This document shows, piece by piece, positions 1 to 11,500 of a stretch of DNA of 64,000 nt. The translations under genes were made by a program, and so were the position numbers. The DNA is from Pezizomycotina sp. ARF18. Taxonomy: Eukaryota > Ascomycota. The DNA lies in the NCBI GenBank assembly GCA_002224055.1, contig AZLU01000089.1, positions 67,170-131,169 of the forward strand, written 5' to 3'. Numbering within the stretch: the first letter of the stretch is position 1; each line of letters starts with the position of its first letter. The notes beneath the pieces are model-generated. The model made no database searches. It saw only the letters and a list, made by a program, of their open reading frames with translations, and was not told the DNA's origin.

Positions 1-385
1 TTTGTGAAGGGATAGGGATATGTATGAGGGGATGCACGATCGTGAGTGGTAGTTATGATGATGAATAGAGGTGGGGGGGGGGTGGAAAGAAGAGAGTTAG
101 ACATTCGATCTAGAATCTTACCGGCTAGAAACCATCATCGTCTATTATCCATTCATAACGGAGTAGGAGATAAAATATTGTATACAAACAGAATTTTTGG
201 ACAAGACGCGATGCTACCTTAGTGATAAGGAATAATGAAGAACGACATTATAAGGTACAGGTTAACTGGATGTTAAGAGGCCGATTGTCATCCGCAGCTA
301 GTAGATAGAGACCTCTTCGGTCGCTAGCTCCTGTTCTTGGAGTAGTAGTACAAAGGCCCACGCCAATCGGCGCCGCCCATATCAC

Positions 386-418
<33 letters not shown>

Positions 419-905
419 AAAAACTTGAAAGCCTAGCGCCGAGTGGTGGCCATGATAACGATCCCCGCTAGCTTCGAGCAGGGTCTCGTATACTACTGGC
501 TGTTCGCCACATCTTATACAAGCTGAGAAGCTCAGATCGCTGCTTGATTGGGCTACCATGTGTGAATTTTGTGCCTTAGCGGCGGGGCATGCAAGCTTGA
601 GGAGAAAATACGAGGAGGAAGGCTTGCTTGTGTTTTCACGCTAAGTTATGTTGGCGAAAAAGTGGAGACTGGTGCCGAAGGTTTGGAAACAGATAAACAC
701 CCCGATAGATTTTGAATTTGAGGGCCGGGTTCTTTTGTGAAAATTCCCATTATTGATTCTCCAGTGCCTCTCCGCCATGATGACCCAGTAGAAGAAGAAG
801 CGTCGGAGTATCAATTAGCGACGTTCTCGACGCGGTCTCCGTATATAATTTAGCCATCGTCAAGTTTCGATCACGGCCGCTGAAAAAGCGGACAATAACG
901 AAGCC
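1..905. other. intergenic, no gene seen
   Basis: I see no convincing coding sequence here. The stretch holds a run of ten G at 73-82 and an ATA-repeat that passes into a long A run at 386-423. A reading frame across the A run encodes only poly-Phe/poly-Ile, which is an artefact of the repeat. Confidence 0.6.
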
Positions 906-2496
906 ATGGCTCCTTCACACGCCTCGCCGCCAGATCCTTACTACGTCTCCGTCCTAATGCAACTTCATGTCCTACTTCCCGCACAAGACCCTCGCCGAGT
1001 TCATCGACACACCCGCCTCGCCGCCCTCTTAAATCCAAACACAACAGCAGGGCTCCACTATCTCAAATATACGCGGCCGCGTTCGGCCAGGCACGACTAC
1101 CACGGCCGCCCGCTTCGATGATAAAAAAACAACCTAAGTCACCGTCATCAGGTAGATTCTATAACAGCGTTCGTGATCGCAGCCTCGATTGTTTCGGTGT
1201 TTCTGGTGACGTTGCGGATATTCGCGCGGTGGAAGGTGCCACTGGGACGGTTGAAGGTGAACGATTGGATGGTTATAGGAGCGTTGGTATGCTTCGTTGG
1301 CATTGCGCGTACGTGTTACGTTAGGGACTATATAGGGAGCTGGCAGGATGTATATATAGCTATTAAATATTGCGTATGGTCTCCTCACTGTCGTTCCAGA
1401 AGGTAAGGACACCTTCCTGCGGGCGTTACAAGGCTAGATAACAGGAAATGTTCACAGTGAGCTAATGTTCGAGTTTGTTCCGAAAGGCAACCGTCAGGGA
1501 TATCCCACATATGGGACTGGCGCTACAGTAGTTAACCTGGGAAGCAACAATAGTAGGAAATTTTCTTTTCAACCCATTCTCCTCCTAACGTCTACTGCTA
1601 ACGATTCCTTCTATAGAACGTCGTAATCGGCATGACCATCGGCCTCGTCTCACGTACTAATCCAGCTCTCATCCTGACATTCTACAACTCCCTCTCCCAA
1701 GTTTATTCTTCAAAGCGCGCAAACCTCGCCTGGCTGTACTGTGCGTTCTCGGAACTATCGCACTGCTACCGTATTCTGGGTAAGGTGCGCGGCTTAGCAC
1801 GTGATGAGAAACTCGACGCCGTTAGAAGTCGAGAAGCGCTTTAAGAGCATGTACAACGCGAGCGTGGCGATCAGTGCTTTTACATGGTGTCGGATATTTT
1901 GACGCTGTTAAGTTCTCTCCGCTGAAGGTTCATAGTTGGGATGCTAATGTCTCCTGCGATGGAAGAATTCTACCGGTGACTATCGTTGTTAAACTGGTCC
2001 TCCCCACAAGGACGCGCCTTGCCGTTTTGGGATTGCTTACACTAGGCGCAGCGTGCGTTCCTCTCCTTTTCATCTAGCTAGCTCTTCGATTAACATTTAG
2101 TCTTTTTGTTCTCTAGCGCCTGGATATTCTCCATAATCCGAATCCAACCGTCGTCTCGCAGTCGCACAACCCGGACAGCGGCGCCACGACGTGGAAGCTC
2201 GCGTTCACGAGCATCATGGAGCTAGCGTCGGACTCGCGTGTGCTGCTTGCCGAGCATACGCGCTCTGTACAGGGCCAGAAAGGAGCTGGTCAGGGTCCGT
2301 GAGTTTAGTGTCGGTGTTTAGGGGAGGGGATAGTAAAGCGACGACGGCTGGTGGAAGTGATGTATCGGACGCGAAGGCGGCTATTGGTGGAGAGGGATAC
2401 GAGCTCGGAGGAGGAGAGAGGAAGAGTGGTGTGAGTGGGTTTGCGGAGCAGAGGGTTGATGTTGAGAGCTTGGAGAGGGAGGAGGTAGAGCGGTGA
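906..2496 (+). pseudogene. SAT4/rhodopsin-like integral membrane protein, worn or frame-broken
   Basis: This resembles the fungal 'rhodopsin domain' family (SAT4-like, PF20684), seven-helix plasma-membrane proteins of mostly unknown role. At about 1160-1310 a hydrophobic stretch carries the family pattern of helix, LRIFARWK, a variable linker, then NDWMVIGAL. At about 1975-2050 lies a second helix, ILPVTIVVKLVL followed by a basic turn and LAVLGLLTLGA, matching the late helix of the family. The tail to 2496 is Gly/Ser/Glu-rich, as in family members. The ATG at 906 (MAPSH...) is the likely start. The pieces lie in different frames and I could not place the introns. Of the three family members in this window it is the least well preserved. 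It could be a pseudogene or a gene spoiled by base-calling errors; the family call is moderate. Confidence 0.45.
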
Positions 2497-2719
2497 TCTG
2501 GCTACGGTGTAGGATGCCATCTTTACTTTACGATTAATGATATGATATCTTTGGACAGGAAACTATGTCACGGTCTAGGCCCGCTTTGAACCTTTACGGC
2601 ACACGTAAATGTCCAGTCAATGCTATTAATCACAGCAAAGCCTGACGGTGTTGGAAACGATGGACAACATAGTTTACGGCGTACGGTACCCAGCAAAGCA
2701 TTCGATCTACGTAGACATT

Positions 2720-2970
2720 GGCGAATAAGCACGCACGCTTGAATAAGCATGCGCGCGTAACGATCTTGAGATATTCATCAAAATATCGCGAATAAGTACG
2801 TACTCAACTTTTCAAATACAAATTTTTTAAAATAATTTTAAAACATCGTTAAAATCACGAATAAAGACGATATAAAATATGAAAGAATCTATAAAATCGG
2901 GGTTAGGGTTAGGTATACATAAGCACGTACTATCGAATAAGCTTGTACTGGCCAATAGCATGCGTGCGTA
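2720..2970. repeat. dispersed short repeats AATAAGYAYGYACG
   Basis: The word AATAAG followed by a CG-containing alternating tail occurs about four times within 250 bp (near 2729, 2742, 2791 and 2937), with related versions near 2862 and 2920, and GCATGCGTGCGTACG near 2959 on the opposite sense. Clusters like this can be subterminal repeats of a DNA transposon or a degenerate minisatellite. No terminal inverted repeat or target-site duplication could be fixed by eye. Confidence 0.35.
2899..2913 (+). repeat. short interstitial telomere-like repeat
   Basis: The sequence GGGGTTAGGGTTAGG holds two and a half units of TTAGGG, the usual telomere unit of filamentous ascomycetes. It sits inside an AT-rich stretch beside the AATAAG repeats. 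Two units can arise by chance, so this is only a hint of telomere capture or break repair. Confidence 0.4.
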
Positions 2971-5354
2971 CGATTTTCCAAAACCCCCAAATGCCCGCGC
3001 AGTTTTTATACTAACAACGATTTATCTAGTAATTTACTGCGATAGAACTTCATTACCTTACTACTAGATTGCGCTCCATATTATATTGCAGCCACGATTG
3101 CGAAGCTCTTGTGTTTTCTTATGGAAATTTCCAGCACGCTCGTTCTATGAACTCCTCCTTTAGGAAAATATAGAATCTTAAACATCGCTTCTGAATTAGC
3201 ATCAAAATTTCGTCATGAATTCACGTTGCGTAAAAACTTGGTGGTGTTTCAAGGCAGTGTAGCGGATTTCGGCGGCCGAGGAGGCAACCGCCAGGGGTGA
3301 CCATGTTCTCCGGTTTCATCATTTCTCGCGGTTGTGAAAAGTTGCTGCTATGCTATGAATAGCTTCGCGGACTGGGATGGTTTTTGGAACTGGATAAACT
3401 CGTATCCAGGAAAGACTCGACTCTCGAATGATCGCGGAGGCGAGCGTTTTTTACAATATCGAATGTAACGTCACGACATCGCCACATTTTATGAAGCGAG
3501 ATGTTGGTATTGAAAGGATGGAAATGCTTTGGAAAATTCAGTTTCAATACGAAAACCGCGCCTAGTTAAGTTCCCGCAATCTGATACTCAGCGATTCGGA
3601 ATTGTATTGGGACCCAAGATTCACACGGTTTCTTCCTAAAGGTTGTCTTTTCGGCCTTGGTAGGCTCCGAGTCTCTCTCCTTTCACAAGGGTAAACAAAT
3701 TTGTTTGAACTGGGAATGTGAAGCTGATGATGAAGTTCAGCGCAATCAATTCGATTCATCGAGCCTAATCTTTCATTTTTCAGTTTTAATCTATCCCAGA
3801 ATTCCATTTCGTCAATGAATGCTCAATCGACATTTTCTTTTGTGATGCTATTCATAGCAATTCTTAGTTCCTGGTTTCGTGATGTCTCGTTTTGAGATTT
3901 TCCTTCAGCCCTACCACCCCAAGCCAAAATGGATGGAAAGAGTATTCCGCGGCTCCATCTTCTAGAAGTATTGATTCGGGGACTATGACAAAATTATTCG
4001 GGATTACTCTCTCCAGCCAGAAACTTTCTGTGGATCGAGAGAGCCTCGACGATCTCGAGCTCGAGGCAGGATCAGGGTTATTCCAGAGCGAGGAGGTTCT
4101 GAAATAAGCTTCCTTGAAGGTTTAGATCTGCCGCTTGGTGTCGTTATACGGCAGAAAATGGGTAGTCTCACATGTCGTAAGGGTGCCGCAGATTTCTTGG
4201 AGCGCTGGTTGCTGAGCCTGTGCTGTCTCCTCCACATCCACACATTACATGATTGCAACAATATCCAATCAATATTTTCTTACAACGATGACCATGGGCA
4301 TTGAGGCTTTAACAGCTCTCGAAGTTTTGACGGACACCGAGCTGATGCGCCTATGGTTGTCGCCTTCGGGAAACAAACCTTGGCGATCCGGTGTCAGGAT
4401 GTCGGGCTTAGAGGTCTACGTCCTTGGAGATACTGCTATCCGCCGTAGAAACCTTAGGTGACAGCGCAATTTAGAGACGCTTTCATGAAGAATTGAGGCT
4501 TAATAGGGTAAATAACACGAAGGTCATTCAGATGGCATTATTGGCTCTGTCATCGATCCAGTTATCGAGAACAATACCCCGGACGATCGCGTGTATCAGA
4601 ACCTTTAAAGCTGAATTTCATGGTGGATGGCGGCTTTGTCAAAAGGGGGGGAACCTCGTTTAATTGCTAGACTTACTGGAAGCGGTTGCCTGGAACAATG
4701 CTCTCGTTCCAGAATCCTGAGAGCTGAGCGCAAGTAAAAGAGCCCCAAATTGCATGCCTGTCACCTGTCGTTGATTACTGGAGAAGCATGCTTTTTAGGG
4801 TGTCTTTGGTCCCTGGTTATTCCTAGACGCATGAACCAAGATAGCGTGCCCGATAACAAGCCGGAACTACTGCACATAACCTCAATCGGATCATGATCGT
4901 ACGTTTGGGCTCCTTTAGACGAGTCCCGTGTTCAGCTTTAGCATTGAGAGGGCTGAAAATCTGGTTAACGGTCGCATTCGGTTCTAATGGTAACTCTGAC
5001 CTGGGAGAAAGGGGATAACGACTTTTGCAGAGAAATATTCTCCAATGCTTCTAAACTACTGCCTTCGGCGGCTAAGACAAGTTTCTCCGAATCATGGTGA
5101 CTGTGCCACTCTTGCATCATCGCATGGTAACGATACCGCACATTTGCGAGGTGGAGCTGAACATTGAAGCCCCCAGTCCAAACCACGGCAAGACAGGCAG
5201 CGAAAGATCGTTCATACCTTGGAACTTACACTTAGTCTTTTGCTTCTATACATTGTGAATGTCCATTATTCTAGAAGGCTTCGGGGTGGTGATCTTTGTC
5301 GTTCAGATGTTATTTAAGAGACTGGAACCTCCACCCTAAGTGCTTCCTCTCACT

Positions 5355-5677
5355 ATCATCATCATCATCATCATCATTACGATCACTCAATCAACAATAA
5401 CAATCATTCATCAAAAACACCTTCTTGAGTATTTTTTGATTCTTTCTTCTTCAATCTTCTTTTTTAATCAAATAGACTTTCTTCTTGCTTTCTTATAGAC
5501 TTTGCTTTTTCTCTTCGCTTTTCGATAGACTCGCCTTTTTTCAGTTCAACAACTTCTTAATTTCGACACGTATTTCCTGCCAGCAGTGATTCATTCTTCA
5601 ATCTCGAGCCGGATAACTCTTTAATCTTTCTACAAAAGCACTTGCAACCTTTCGTTACAAACAAACAAAACTCTCAA
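5355..5677 (+). promoter_or_regulatory. promoter-proximal region and CT-rich leader of the collagen-like gene
   Basis: An ATC microsatellite (5355-5377) is followed by about 200 bp dominated by C and T, in which the word ATAGACT recurs three times between about 5472 and 5531. The stretch leads straight to the start codon at 5678. Pyrimidine-rich tracts just upstream of the start are common in strongly expressed genes of filamentous fungi. The transcription start itself cannot be fixed from sequence. Confidence 0.4.
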
Positions 5678-7920
5678 ATGAAGTTCTCACCAGCTCTCAT
5701 CGCCTACGTCGCCATGATGATGACGCAGACCGGCGCGCTCCCGACCAGCATCAACACAAGCACCCACCACAACTCGATAGCAGCAGTAGGGCCCAGGGAC
5801 GTTATCGAGGCACGGCACTTCAAGCACCATCACAAGCACCACAAGCACCACAAGGGACCTGATGACTGCGATGAGCCGCCAACGGGCTATGGCCCGAAAG
5901 GTGGTGAGCCGCCAAACCCTTACGGCCCCGGACCCAACGGCCCGAACGGACCTACGGGTCCCGGAGGATCTCCCGGCGGCCCCGGCGGACCTGGAGGCCC
6001 TGGAGGTGCGTTTTAATTCTCTCTATGAATCGTTTTTTCAAAAAAAAAAATTTTTTTTTCTCATATCTGCTCATATCAAATACCACGATGGTCAACGAAC
6101 CTATACTAACGTTATATTGAATAAAACAGGACCAGGAGGCCCAGGCGGACCTGGCGGTTAGTTGAATAACCTCAACCCCTCCTATTATTGGTTTCCTCGA
6201 TTTTTTTTTTTTGTGATATATCGACCTTCATATACACCTGCTCTCTACAGCATCAAGATCGAACCTCTACTGACATTCTCTTCCATAAACACAGGTCCAG
6301 GCGGCCAGGCGACCAGGAAGCCCCGGCGGTGAGTTTAAACCCCTTTCCAATCCTTCCGATCCATACGGGTCCGTATACATATGCGCACATCCTGTATACA
6401 CATATATATCGTAGTGGAAATCAGCTGCCTTGTGGGCTTCAGATCTGAGAAGAACTGTCTTTCAGTCTCTAAGCGATTTTGAGCTATGTCTTCAACTGCT
6501 TATACAAGCTTTACGGGAACGGCTTATCCGCTTGAGAAAGATTGATGGTTCCACTACGCTAGATATGCGCACATACTATACATGCATCATATTCTCATAT
6601 TATCGTACACAGCTCATAAAGTACATCTATACTAACGTTTTATTCGCATAATTCAGGACCCGGAGGCCCAGGAGGTAAATTAAAACCGATTCCGCGGCCT
6701 TTATAGACCAAATTCCACGATTCAGATGATATATCTCATATCATATACTACAAAGCTTGGACATACTAACACTCTTCTTCGATTCAATCAGGACCTGGAG
6801 GCTCCGTACCCCCCGGCGGAATGCCCCCGACTGGAGGATCTCCTCCCAGTGGGCCAGGCGGCGAGCCATGCCCGCCAGGAGGTAGCCCGCCAGATGGTGG
6901 TAAGTCATACTATCATATTTCTTCACATGTGCCAAAAAAAAAAAAAAAAACGAGAACAACTAGAATCTCTCAACAGATTTTCCACAATCCTCTCAAGAAG
7001 AACTTCTGTAAAGCGAGTCAAAGACTAATACCCTCTTGTTTCCAATTAACAGGATCTCCTCCCCGACCGGAGGCAGCCCACCGGGTCCGTGTCAAGGACC
7101 AGATTGCCCGCCGCCTAAGGGAGGCAGTCCACCAGATGGGCCTTGCCAGGGCCCAGATTGCCCCCCGGAGGACAGAGCCCGCCGCCCACGGGTGGTAGCC
7201 CGCCTGATGGTGGTAAGTGATATAAAACAATACCCTAAAAGTCAAAAACACCAATTCTTCAAGAAGTATTTCTATTTTATTCTATATTCTAAACTACAAC
7301 ATCTATATATTCACGACGAAGACTGACATTGGTTTCAACATAACAGGATCTCCTCCCCGACCGGAGGCAGCCCGCCGGGATGCCAGGGGCCAGATTGCCC
7401 TCCGCCCACGGGCGGCAGCCCGCCTGATGGTGGTACGTTCTCGTGATATAAACCACACTTTTGTCTTCTATTTTCCAAACCTTAGAAGAAAAAAATATAG
7501 ATCCCTCAAACAAACTGGGCGTTTCCCAATCCACTTCAAACACTCCCAAAGATAATACACCTATGCAGTATAGAGGACTAATCATTTCTCATCTTTTAAC
7601 AGGATCTCCTCCCAACGGCGGCAGCCCTCCCGGATGCCAGGGCCCAGACTGCCCTCCGCCAGGCGGTTCTGAGCCACCGATGCCGACGGGACAGTCGCCT
7701 CCGACTCCCACGGGCCAATCCCACCCCCTGGGGACAGGAGCCGCCCAAGCCAACCGGACAAGCTCCGCCCCCGGATGGCGGCTCCCCTCCTCCGAGCGGC
7801 GAGCCCAGTACGACTTCCGCTCCTCCGCCTCCTCCTTCGTACGGCAAGCGCGCCGCTTCCTCGGGTACGCCAGAAGATCCCTTCGCCGGCGGCGTCTGGG
7901 TTTCCGTTCCCTCGTTCTAA
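5678..7920 (+). CDS. secreted collagen-like Gly/Pro-rich repeat protein with cassette micro-exons
   Basis: Eight exons can be read: 5678-6005, 6130-6156, 6295-6328, 6657-6674, 6792-6899, 7053-7212, 7347-7432 and 7603-7920. The start is ATG 5678 because it opens a signal peptide (MKFSPALIAYVAMMMTQTGA), followed by a His/Lys-rich stretch (HHKHHKHHK) and then Gly-Pro-Gly triplets. Exons 2-4 encode only GPG-type triplets. Exons 5-8 encode GGSPP, PPTGG and CQGPDCPP units. The tail has a KR pair (possible Kex2 site) and ends GGVWVSVPSF. Every intron is phase 1 and splits a glycine codon as G|GN. Branch points TACTAAC are at 6104, 6630 and 6764. Exons 3, 6, 7 and 8 show apparent single-base losses in C or G runs, seven in total; allowing for them gives about 361 residues. 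It probably acts outside the cell or in the wall. The function is unknown and 'collagen-like' describes the repeat only. Confidence 0.8.
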
Positions 7921-9979
7921 AGGCGATTACAGCAGACATCACTTTACACACAAATACTACCTCAGCTCTTACTCCATGTTTTGATTTTGATTGCATTGAT
8001 GATATGATATCCTCCTCTTACTTTTATTATACTCGCGAGTCTCCTTTCTTGTACTTGGGTATATCTTTTTAGTAGTATTATTTTTGGAAGCTTGCATTTC
8101 ATTCATTTATATTTCTTTGCATATACATAGCATTTAATCGTTTCTTGTACTACCCGTACAGCTTACCGTTTCATATCCAACTTTATATCCTCTCTTGTAC
8201 TCCTTTGCATCTTTTTGTTTTAGGGTTTTAATTTCTAGTTACAAGGAAAATAAGATGTTTTCTTAACTCTTCAACTACTATACGAGTTTTTGGACTGCTC
8301 CATTTTGTGGATAGTGTCTTATTGTGGTTATGAGTTATCTTCTCGTGCGTTGGTTTGCGATAACCTCGTAGAAAAAGACCTTTGGACTAAATAATATTAC
8401 AACGCAATAAGAAATAATACAGTAGTACCATTAGACTCTACTACTTAATAGGAGCTAAACATGATCAACTTAAGTATAGCAAAAGGGAATTTAGCCTCTT
8501 AGCTTTTGGTCTTCGCCACATCAGGTAGAGTGCTACTTCCTGCTTTAGGTCTCCTTAGGAATTTCCATAGGATGGCTCGACGGTAAGGTCGACTTCCAAT
8601 GTTTTTGGTCAAAGGTTAGTATTTTACGGATTCGGAACATCAAGAATTGTAGAACGCCTTGACTTGTAGGTACATCATAGAGACTACAATAGAAAAGGCC
8701 GAGTTTTGATAGAACCGCTCCGTTGAGCTCGTAGCTTCCACCGATGGTTTGATGAAACAGATTTTCAGATCTAGAAGTGGAAGAATTAGAAAAGAAAATT
8801 CAAGAGAACGTAGCAGATAGATATAGAGTACATACGCCTATCTCCTATATCCTTGCCTTTCCGGAATATTCCACAGCAATCTTTCTCGAAAAATGTCTAT
8901 GATATTCCAAACGATCAAGGTAATCCCTTGCTACGTAGCGCAGTATGGAATATGTATATATATGTGTGTGTGTATGTGGTACCTGCGAAGACCGGCTAGT
9001 TCAGACTTAGAAAATACATCATTCCTTGTCAATTTAACGCTTATGACTAACATTTTCAACGGCCTAATCTTGAGATGAAGTATACCAGTCGCCTAGCTCA
9101 TAGTTTATAGTAAAGCATTTATTTATCTATGGATTTCATTTACACCATAGACATGCACTAATGCTACGTAGAAACCTGGTTCGAGTGGTATTCGGCCATG
9201 CAATAATCCAAAAATCTCATACTATGAAGTGACTGCTGCTTGAGAAAAGAATACGTTTAAATTACTGAATAGAGTAAATAAAATAAGTAAATAAAATGAA
9301 AATAAAAATAGTCTGGGTACGTAAAATGAGGAACTATAAATAGTCAGTCACCACGGTCCGCTTTCTTTTCTTCTTTCTTCCTTTCTTCCTGTTTTTTTTC
9401 TATCCTTCACCGTATATATCAACTTCATTACATTATAAAGATAATTCTACTCCTCTCCTCTCTATGTCGACGCGCTTGAAGTACCATGGGCGCTTCTTCT
9501 TACGTTTGTTGGCTTGAGATCGTGCCAGAAAAGGACCAAACGGCTTACAATAACTCCTTGCTAGAGCTCCCATCAAGAGCACCAGGCGATCGCTCTTAAT
9601 ATGACATCCGTAAGCTCCCCCTTCCATGCTATTCCAACCACAACTCCCGCTTACGTTGGCTGACGCCCTCTCTTATATAATCCAGATTTACAATCCTTCC
9701 CCGCAAGAGCCGAAGCGTGAACCGAAGAGCGTGGAGTTCTCGGCATCTCCCTGAACGGTCATAATCAGGAGATCAGCACCAAGATAAAAATCTGGTGCAT
9801 TGATGCACATGGTCGCTGATTTGGTCTTGGGGTCAAATACCAAGTGGAGACGGACGACGGCGTTTAAGAGGGATGGGGGAGTAGTTCTCTGGGCAGCGGA
9901 TCGTTGCAACTTCACACACTTTGCCATCTTTACAGAACCGAAAAATCGTAGCTTTATGGAGCTGAACTCCAGACTGAAA
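7921..9979. other. intergenic; possible short minus-strand coding piece near 9688-9927
   Basis: 7921-9680 is AT-rich, probably holds the 3' UTR of the collagen-like gene, and has no gene I can support. A minus-strand frame at 9688-9927 starts MAKCVKLQR and runs 79 codons with a protein-like composition (VVRLHLVFDPKTKSATM). It has no family likeness I know and may be chance or part of the decayed helicase neighbourhood. Confidence 0.45.
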
Positions 9980-11500
9980 AGGCTGGGGAGAACACAAACC
10001 TCCGTTTGTTCTCTCGCAGGATGGTCTTGACCCCGGACATGCGGTCTTTAAGGCATGTGCGAAACCATACGGGAAAAATCAAGATTATTTGCCGTAAAGA
10101 TTTCGCACCTCTTTATGCCTATCCGGTATTGGATCAGCCCGGTCCTCTGCCGAAAAATGTAGTAAGTGCATCGCTCGAGTTTGTAGCATTTTACCCTTTT
10201 GTTTGTTCCCCGTGTTCCTTTTCGCTTCCAGAGAGTTCCTTTAAAGAAAGAGGTTTGCTATAAAAAAAAAAAAAAAAAAAAAAAAAGAATGTTACAGGTC
10301 AAGGAGGCTGGGCAGGAGTTCCACTGAGTCAATGACTACGCTCTTTCTTATTCCGACTATTCCACAAGCACCGAGACTACAAAGAGGGCCTAAAAAGGCT
10401 CGCCGCGCACAAAACTTGGATAAGGGTGGGTATCACGCCCTCGGGCAGTGCGAAGGCCAGTTTCTTTGGCAAGCGCAGCTCCGAATGAATTGCCCAAGAA
10501 CGTCGAGAACAAGGAAGCAGCTGCTCAGCTCGCGAGCCACTACGCTCTACTAAGGCCGGTCTCGTGGTAGTCATCAATTACGACACAAAACACCGCGAGC
10601 CAAACGTACTTACCCGCCGCCGAAAGGTCATAAAGTCTTCAACCGTCAGCAGGAAAGGTCCCGGCACCGCCTCGAGAGAAGTTAAAGCCAACACGATTCG
10701 AGGCGTTATCGTTATCGAAGCCAGACAACTTTGAAGATAACGAGAACGGTCGGCTGCGCATCGTTTATCAGACTGAGACAGAGGACAGGATCCTTCAGCC
10801 GGGTATCTTTTACTACGTCAACTTTTTGCCGGACAAATCGATCTCGAAAACCGAATTTCAGACTATCCGCCGCCTCCGCCTTTGCCATGGCCCTGCCGCG
10901 GATAACGACCCTGAAAATGACAACCTTCGAGAGCGCGGTCCGCACTTGGAGAATATTTTTCAATCTCTGCCTCCACCTGCGCCCGTCGCGGCCAAGGCCC
11001 GGATTGTTCGGAATCTGTCTCCTGGTATGGTCGAAAAATTGGAGGGATTAAATCAGAAGCAGACTGAAGCATGCGCATGTGCTTTCCCGGCCGAGGAGAA
11101 TCTTTCGCTCACGCAAGGTCCTGGTGCCGGCAAGATTATGGCGGCCATGCGTTACGCACAAGCAACTGTCGCACACGATCCTGAAGCACTAGTCGTAATC
11201 GTAGCTCACTCCAACACCGCCGTCGATAATCGTCTGAGCTATTTTGTCAAAAAGCAATGTCTTTGCCGGGAAAACTGCTAAGGATCCGATCCCGCGCGCA
11301 GGCCTCTGACGAAACTCTTCCTCATTACGATATCTCCATGCACGGCCAGACTGCGCTGAAATACTATGATGGGGAAACGTGCATTCAACGAAACTGGTCA
11401 AGGCCGGCGAGAGGAACATACTCAGCGAAGCCCGGGTTAAATCACCTTAGAAAGTCGCAATTCGCAATCGGACACAAGTTTGATTCAGGAGTGTAACGTG
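9980..11500 (+). pseudogene. UPF1/NAM7-like superfamily 1 helicase, copy A, N-terminal half only
   Basis: UPF1-like helicases are RNA/DNA translocases with an ATP-binding core. Here a first exon ends near 10161 (LDQPGPLPKN), then an intron runs to about 10296 with a long A run at 10262-10286. Next come VNDYALFYSDYS, HYALLRPG, RLRIVYQTETED, and the core LNQKQTEACACAF (Q-motif region), GPGAGKI (Walker A; the usual GKT/S threonine is replaced) and VVIVAHSNTAVDN (motif Ia). The likeness fades after about 11500, so motifs II-VI are missing. The exon order and many residues match copy B downstream. There are several frame changes and also a nonsense codon near 10324 (TGA where copy B reads on), so I call it a real pseudogene. 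Confidence 0.6.
10262..10286 (+). repeat. poly-A run, 25 nt
   Basis: An uninterrupted run of A lies in the first intron of helicase copy A, close to the acceptor site. Confidence 0.9.

Larger units (their letters stand above)
2497..5354. other. intergenic, no firm gene
   Basis: The stretch is AT-rich around 2770-3070, with a telomere-like repeat and dispersed AATAAG-type motifs listed separately. Frames at 3892-4107 (+) and 4249-4461 (+) look slightly protein-like (for example a Leu/Glu-rich stretch near 4040-4100), but they have no start context, splice pattern or family likeness I can defend. I leave it without a gene. Confidence 0.5.

Noticed and set aside
248-559. Open frame with poly-Phe/poly-Ile
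   Set aside because: It is produced by the ATA and A repeat read on the minus strand; no protein-like sequence flanks it.
7589-7996. Minus-strand Gly/Arg-rich frame opposite the last exon of the collagen-like gene
   Set aside because: A GC-rich Gly/Pro repeat leaves its complement open by composition; the plus strand has the splice signals and repeat register.
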